This document shows, piece by piece, positions 5,599-9,263 of a DNA stretch of 9,263 bases. Origin of the DNA: Thermodesulfovibrionia bacterium. GTDB taxonomy: Bacteria; Nitrospirota; Thermodesulfovibrionia; UBA6902. The notes under the pieces were generated by a model, which had not been told where the DNA came from, did no database searches, and saw nothing but the letters and a program-made list of their open reading frames with translations. The DNA lies in contig CAMYJJ010000112.1 of assembly GCA_947258735.1 (NCBI GenBank), forward strand, positions 1-9,263. The letters are read 5' to 3'. Within the stretch, counting starts at the first letter, position 1. Every line of letters begins with the position of its first letter. Position numbers and translations under genes: made by a program.

Positions 5599-5635
5599 AG
5601 GGGAAGGCAGCAATCATAAGTTTCTGCCTTCCCCT
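5599..5635 (-). terminator. Hairpin terminator after the large secreted protein gene
   Basis: Seen: a perfect 12-bp GC-rich stem (5599-5610 with 5624-5635; AGGGGAAGGCAG / CTGCCTTCCCCT) around a 13-nt loop. It begins 11 nt beyond the stop codon of the minus-strand gene that ends at 5647. The following minus-strand sequence is TTATCACTCCC, so the T tract is poor. Position and stem strength favour a terminator that separates this gene from the kinase operon. Confidence 0.62.
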
Positions 5636-5646
5636 CTCTGGTTCTG

Positions 5647-7698
5647 TTATTCGATATGTACCGTAAGACGGTCAACATAATAACTGCTCATGTCCTGCAG
5701 TCCGTTCATCTTTGTATCAACACCGAAATAAAAGATATATGATCCTTTATGTAGGTTTGATGTATCTAACACTTCAACTGGTCCCATGCTGATCAGGGGG
5801 CCCTGTTTGTAGAGCCGGTTGCCCCGTCTCCATTTGCCTGATTTAGCGTTGTAGTAGTGCCATCTGTTTTTATATTCCATGAGCAGCCACCAGTCACCAT
5901 CTTCATGTATATAGCTTTTGGGGTCAAGGGTAACACTTAAGGTGAGCGGATCATTTATTTTTATATGTGCAGAGCTTTGCAGACCGTTTACCCTTATTGC
6001 AGGTTCAGGAGGAGCAGCAGAACTGCTGGTCCCTCTCAGGAGCATAGTGGCAGCCTGTTGAGATACGTCGTCTGCAGTAAATGCAATGCTGGCGTTTTTT
6101 ACTCCATCTGAAACAGGAATGAACACAACGTCCATCATGCATGATTCGCCGGGAAGCAATGTCTCATCCAGGCATTCAGCCGGATCAAGACCAAACTCTG
6201 AGGCGTCCGGACCCTGAATTGCCACGGCATCAAGGGACAGGTCGTCTGGTCCGGTATTGGAAATCATGATTGATTCCGGAGAGGAGTGCATATTAATATG
6301 GCTTGAAAAATCAAGACCATCAGTCTTGCATGTGACCCAGAGATTATCAATTGCCCAGAACCCTGCGGTACTGTCATTGACATATCTGAATTTTACCAGT
6401 GTGTTGTCTGATTTTATTACGCTCCCAAGATCAATCTCTTTCCAGGCAGGTGCTGGATAACCGCTGTCACTATCCATGTACAGGTGGTTTGACCATGTTG
6501 TTCCGCCATCTGTACTGATATCAATTTCCGCGCTGCCGCCATGCCACTGATACTGATTGCTGAAGGCAAGAGTGGTGAGATCACATCCGGTGGTATCAAT
6601 GGGTGCTGAAACAAGATTATGCATTCCTGTTTCTGTACATGATGCATCTGCTATGACGAACGGTGCTGCAAAGGGCTGATCAACAGCCTGACTGCAGGTG
6701 TTCTCAGTATTCCATTCGTTTTCAGCTGTCCAGAACTGAGGTATGCCATCAGAGAAGTCTTCAGCCATAATGACCCGGCGTATTTCAACCTTGGCCGATG
6801 CCTCCTCATCAATAAGCCCGTCACAATCATTGTCAAGACCGTCTGCTGCACCGGTTTCAACTGGTTCATCCGGCTGTACAGGAGTGCATGTGTCATGTTC
6901 ACTGCCGTCAGAGCAACTAATCTGGCCGAGAGATGAGCATACTCCGGTTCCGCATGTGCTGATTGAAATGACGTAGTGATTATCCACAGATCCGTCGCAG
7001 TCATCATCGATATTATTGCAGTCACTGTCATCACCTGAAGGGGTCCCGGCAATGCATGTGTCAGTAACAGAGCCATTGATGCACATATTCTGTCCTGATG
7101 ACTGACAAGCGCCTGTTCCGCAGGACGTAGATGAAGAGGGATAATTATTGTCAGGTGTTCCATCACAATTCTCGTCAATACCGTTGCAGTTGGTATCGGA
7201 TGCTCCCGGATGAATAGTTGGATTATTGTCGTTACAGTCAGTGCCCGGTGTCGTTATGCATTCTGCAGGTTCGCATCCTGTTCCCGTGCACACTCCATCT
7301 GAAAGGGAATGGAAACTGCCGTCGTTATCACTGTCGCAGTAAAACATTACGAGAGTCGTATCCTGGAAATCTTTAATGCCTTCACTGGAGAAATCACTTG
7401 CATTTCCGTTGCTGTCGTAAGCAGAGACGGCAAAATAATATGTCATGCCCGAAGTAAGTCCCTTGACCTCATAGCTGTTTACATTTCCGACATCAATGCT
7501 CTTGGTATAGGTGCCTGATTCCGTTCCATAGGAAATGCTATACCCTGCCAGATCAGTTAACAGGGTGCCATCGGCATTCTCAGTGGGAGGCGACCAGGAA
7601 AGAGAGGCTGATTCGGCTGCAAGCTCATTGGCCTGGGTGATCATGGTAAGAAAAAAGCTAAGGACATACAGATATTTACAGGTTGCTCTGGTATACAT
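5647..7698 (-). CDS. Secreted modular protein: Fn3, MopE-like metal-binding repeats, beta-sandwich, ASH-like and C-terminal domains
   Basis: A 683-residue exported protein of no assigned function. Seen: signal peptide (about 1-28, hydrophobic core 10-22). An Fn3 module (32-108) is related to the 1062-1520 lipoprotein. A Cys/Asp/Asn-rich region (about 117-300) has three motifs, NGIDENCDGTPD (172-183), NNIDDDCDGSVD (228-239) and DGLDNDCDGLID (286-297), like the putative metal-binding motif of MopE. The last two motifs end tandem units that begin CGTGAC and CGTGVC. A jelly-roll-like domain (about 314-458) contains STDGGTTW (395-402). An ASH-like 'choice-of-anchor D' domain spans about 462-556. 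A C-terminal module (about 567-683) carries DWWLLMEY, WHYYN and YIFYFGVD, a style I recognise from large secreted proteins of environmental bacteria. No PEP-CTERM or LPXTG-type anchor is seen. ATG at 7698 follows AGGAGG (7707-7712) by 8 nt. Probable role: surface or matrix adhesion with Ca or other metal binding (inferred). Confidence 0.85.
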   Translation of the reverse strand: MYTRATCKYLYVLSFFLTMITQANELAAESASLSWSPPTENADGTLLTDLAGYSISYGTESGTYTKSIDVGNVNSYEVKGLTSGMTYYFAVSAYDSNGNASDFSSEGIKDFQDTTLVMFYCDSDNDGSFHSLSDGVCTGTGCEPAECITTPGTDCNDNNPTIHPGASDTNCNGIDENCDGTPDNNYPSSSTSCGTGACQSSGQNMCINGSVTDTCIAGTPSGDDSDCNNIDDDCDGSVDNHYVISISTCGTGVCSSLGQISCSDGSEHDTCTPVQPDEPVETGAADGLDNDCDGLIDEEASAKVEIRRVIMAEDFSDGIPQFWTAENEWNTENTCSQAVDQPFAAPFVIADASCTETGMHNLVSAPIDTTGCDLTTLAFSNQYQWHGGSAEIDISTDGGTTWSNHLYMDSDSGYPAPAWKEIDLGSVIKSDNTLVKFRYVNDSTAGFWAIDNLWVTCKTDGLDFSSHINMHSSPESIMISNTGPDDLSLDAVAIQGPDASEFGLDPAECLDETLLPGESCMMDVVFIPVSDGVKNASIAFTADDVSQQAATMLLRGTSSSAAPPEPAIRVNGLQSSAHIKINDPLTLSVTLDPKSYIHEDGDWWLLMEYKNRWHYYNAKSGKWRRGNRLYKQGPLISMGPVEVLDTSNLHKGSYIFYFGVDTKMNGLQDMSSYYVDRLTVHIE

Positions 7699-7975
7699 GG
7701 TGATCGCCTCCTATTTACTTTTAAAGAATGGGTTCTCCGGGAAAGCAGGCTATTTGTGCAGGTGCATATACATACAGATGCTTCTTTGGCAGCACGGCTG
7801 TCCTTGCGGCTGCTCATGCCGGACCTGCTGATTTCTGCTCCCCGGTTACGCAGGGATTGACCTTTCGGAAAGATTATTCATGGTATGCTGGTCTTAGGTT
7901 AATCGAAACTGTGCGGACGGGCAGTGATTCAAATCACGATTCATAATACTTTTTCGAAATACGGTATATTAATGA
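7699..7975. other. 277-bp divergent intergenic region
   Basis: Separates the minus-strand secreted protein gene from plus-strand xseA and should hold both promoters. Besides the CRP/FNR-like dyad, it contains a TTGACC hexamer (7857-7862) without a well-spaced -10 and a GGTTAATC (7897-7904) also found upstream of the kinase gene. A relatively GC-rich stretch (about 7785-7860) carries a possible GCAGC/GCTGC stem, and a CCTTTCGG segment follows it. I compared it by eye with c-di-GMP-I, TPP and cobalamin riboswitch signatures and found no match. A 72-codon frame at 7728-7946 is not supported. Confidence 0.6.
7924..7937. promoter_or_regulatory. CRP/FNR-type palindrome upstream of xseA
   Basis: Seen: GTGATTCAAATCAC, a perfect dyad with 6-bp arms and a 2-bp centre. 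It contains GTGA-N6-TCAC (CRP core) and equally TGAT-N4-ATCA (FNR core). The centre lies 45.5 bp upstream of the xseA ATG. If transcription starts near the ATG, as the TATATT at 7965-7970 suggests, the site is near -41 to -46, the class II activator position. No good -35 hexamer is present, consistent with that idea. The regulator itself is not in the window. Confidence 0.45.
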
Positions 7976-9217
7976 ATGGATGCGCTTTCTCTGTATGAAT
8001 TAAATAATATGATCAGGTCCCTGATCGAGACCTCGTTTGACCGCACCTTCCTTGTTACTGCTGAAGTAGCGTCCTGTGATGTCAAGAACCACTGCTATCT
8101 AGTGCTGATAGACAAGGAAGGGGACACCATAAAGGCGGAAACCAGGGCCGTCATTTGGGCTAACAGGTTCAGGGCCATATCAAGGTCTTTTGAGAAATCA
8201 ACAGGGGTGTCTCTTGCAAAAGGCATCAAAATCCTTTTTGAGGCTGAGGTCAGTTTTCACGAGAGATACGGGCTTAAACTCAATATCCTGAATATTGATC
8301 CTTCCTATACCATTGGAGAGCTGGCAGTCAGAAGAAAGGAAATCCTGGAGAGGCTTTCAAGGGAGGAGTTGATAAACAGGAACAGGGAGCTGGATTTCCC
8401 TCTGGTGCCGCAACGAATAGGTATTATCTCTTCTTCTACCTCTGCCGGTTATGATGACCTGATGAACCACCTGACCAATAATGCTTACGGATATATATTT
8501 GACTGTTCTTTTTATGAAGCGGTCATGCAGGGCGACAGGGCAGAAGCCTCATTACAGAGAGCAATGAAACGCTGTACAGCTGATGCTGATATCCTTGATC
8601 TGGTCGTTATCGTGCGCGGCGGAGGAGGGCAGACAGATTTACACTGCTTTGACAGTTATGAAATAGGAAAATCCATAGCGTTGTTACCGCTTCCCGTAAT
8701 CTCAGGGATTGGACATCAACGGGATGTCACCGTGGTTGATGAGGTATCAAACAGACGGGCCAAAACTCCGACTGCCGCTGCTGATATGATCATTGCTGCT
8801 GTACGGGATTTTGAAGAGAGTATAGAGACCCTTGCACACAGGCTTGTCCATGGGAGCAGACAGCTTGCCGTTGATATTGGCAGGGAACTGGCAGGTCTGG
8901 GCAGAAGGATTGAAATATCTGCAAGGAATGAACAGCTTCGCTGTTATCATCAGTTAAGCACGTATATAAAAAGTCTTAAGCTTGCGGTCAAACTTGTCCG
9001 GAACGAGAAGATTGTCCTGAAATCCAAAGAAAGTAATTTAAAAATGCTGGACCCGAAACATGTACTGAAGAGGGGATACAGCATTTCATATACTAATGGT
9101 AAAGCTGTTACGTCAGTGAATGACCTCGGAAAAGGAGATGAATTGAGGACCGTTCTGTATGACGGAGAAATAATGAGCTCTGTCAGCGGTACCAGGAAAA
9201 GAAGGAGGAAGAAATGA
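7976..9217 (+). CDS. xseA: Exodeoxyribonuclease VII large subunit
   Basis: A 413-residue catalytic subunit of exonuclease VII, which degrades single-stranded DNA from either end in complex with several small XseB subunits. Seen: an N-terminal OB-fold domain (about 1-110), then the nuclease domain with FPLVPQRIGIISSSTSAGYDD (141-161 region), VIVRGGGGQTDLHCFD (211-226) and GIGHQRDVTVVDEV (244-257), then KTPTAAAD (263-270). Arg214, His247, Asp250 and an Asp at 160/161 align with residues reported essential in E. coli (Arg205, His238, Asp241, Asp155). A charged helical region follows (about 275-350), then the conserved tail DPKHVLKRGYSI (359-370) and KGDEL. The AGYDD, YGYIF and MQG features resemble the Bacteroidota type more than the proteobacterial type. 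No Shine-Dalgarno sequence precedes the ATG; TATATT ends 5 nt upstream. The stop overlaps the xseB start (ATGA). Confidence 0.95.
   Translation: MDALSLYELNNMIRSLIETSFDRTFLVTAEVASCDVKNHCYLVLIDKEGDTIKAETRAVIWANRFRAISRSFEKSTGVSLAKGIKILFEAEVSFHERYGLKLNILNIDPSYTIGELAVRRKEILERLSREELINRNRELDFPLVPQRIGIISSSTSAGYDDLMNHLTNNAYGYIFDCSFYEAVMQGDRAEASLQRAMKRCTADADILDLVVIVRGGGGQTDLHCFDSYEIGKSIALLPLPVISGIGHQRDVTVVDEVSNRRAKTPTAAADMIIAAVRDFEESIETLAHRLVHGSRQLAVDIGRELAGLGRRIEISARNEQLRCYHQLSTYIKSLKLAVKLVRNEKIVLKSKESNLKMLDPKHVLKRGYSISYTNGKAVTSVNDLGKGDELRTVLYDGEIMSSVSGTRKRRRKK
9203..9208 (+). promoter_or_regulatory. Shine-Dalgarno sequence of xseB
   Basis: AGGAGG, 5 nt before the ATG at 9214 and within the last codons of xseA. 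With the ATGA overlap it indicates translational coupling of the two exonuclease VII subunits. Confidence 0.8.
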
Positions 9218-9263
9218 GCGATAAACCGGATTACAGAGACGCTGTAGATGAGATTGAAAACAT
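9214..9263 (+). CDS. xseB: Exodeoxyribonuclease VII small subunit, 5' end only
   Basis: Partial: 16 complete codons before the window ends (MSDKPDYRDAVDEIEN). The reading fits the start of XseB, a small helical protein (about 60-80 residues in the family) whose N-terminus typically reads 'F-E-x-A-L-x-x-L-E-x-I'; here YRDAVDEIEN is equivalent. It starts in an ATGA overlap with the xseA stop and has a strong AGGAGG. The call rests on position and this short match. Confidence 0.8.
   Translation, partial: MSDKPDYRDAVDEIEN

Noticed and set aside
6651..7178. 175-codon minus-strand frame inside the large secreted protein gene
   Set aside because: It is a shadow of the repetitive Cys/Asp-rich coding region in another frame; it has no domain of its own.
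7785..7890. Riboswitch or structured RNA in the GC-rich part of the divergent region
   Set aside because: Checked by eye on both strands for c-di-GMP-I, TPP and cobalamin signatures; the conserved cores are absent. A covariance-model search would settle it.
7728..7946. 72-codon plus-strand frame in the divergent promoter region
   Set aside because: No ribosome binding site, no recognisable composition or motif, and it overlaps the likely promoters of both flanking genes.

Overview
The window reads as chromosomal DNA of a Gram-negative environmental bacterium of moderate GC content. It encodes two lipoproteins, a secreted multidomain protein with a signal peptide, and an acyltransferase of the PEP-CTERM/exosortase-associated family. 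Fibronectin type III modules of this style, MopE-like Cys/Asp metal-binding motifs and exosortase-type acyltransferases are common in Desulfobacterota, Nitrospirota and anammox-type Planctomycetota. The sequence alone does not decide between these.

Layout. 1-129: upstream region of the first gene, with a Fur-box-like palindrome. 136-897 (+): N-acyl amino acid synthase-like acyltransferase. 898-1061: short convergent gap with a perfect 13-bp hairpin. 1062-1520 (-): small Fn3-like lipoprotein. 1521-1877: 357-bp gene-free stretch with a G10 tract and two palindromes sharing one half-site. 1878-5397 (-): a compact three-gene operon, transcribed as sensor kinase, TPR-like lipoprotein, AAA+ response regulator. 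This is the gene order of enterobacterial glrK-qseG-glrR (qseE-qseG-qseF). 5398-5646: operon promoter region with a palindrome and direct repeats, and a hairpin terminator for the next gene. 5647-7698 (-): 683-residue secreted modular protein. 7699-7975: divergent promoter region with a CRP/FNR-type palindrome. 7976-9217 (+): xseA, followed by the start of xseB, which runs off the end.

How it fits together. The kinase, lipoprotein and regulator form an envelope-sensing two-component system. The regulator's receiver, AAA+ and Fis-type domains look intact, but the GAFTGA loop that contacts sigma54 is replaced, so it probably does not act as a classical sigma54 activator. Two proteins with related Fn3 modules flank the operon and are plausible targets or co-inherited surface proteins. 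The acyltransferase probably makes an acylated amino acid and may be iron-regulated. xseA/xseB (exonuclease VII) is a separate housekeeping unit.

Most unusual points: the GAFTGA-less GlrR-like regulator, the G10 homopolymer just upstream of a surface lipoprotein gene (possible phase variation), the paired GTAAA-N5-TTTAC palindromes, the Fur-box-like site, and three unit-leading genes without a Shine-Dalgarno sequence that have a -10-like hexamer very close to the start codon.
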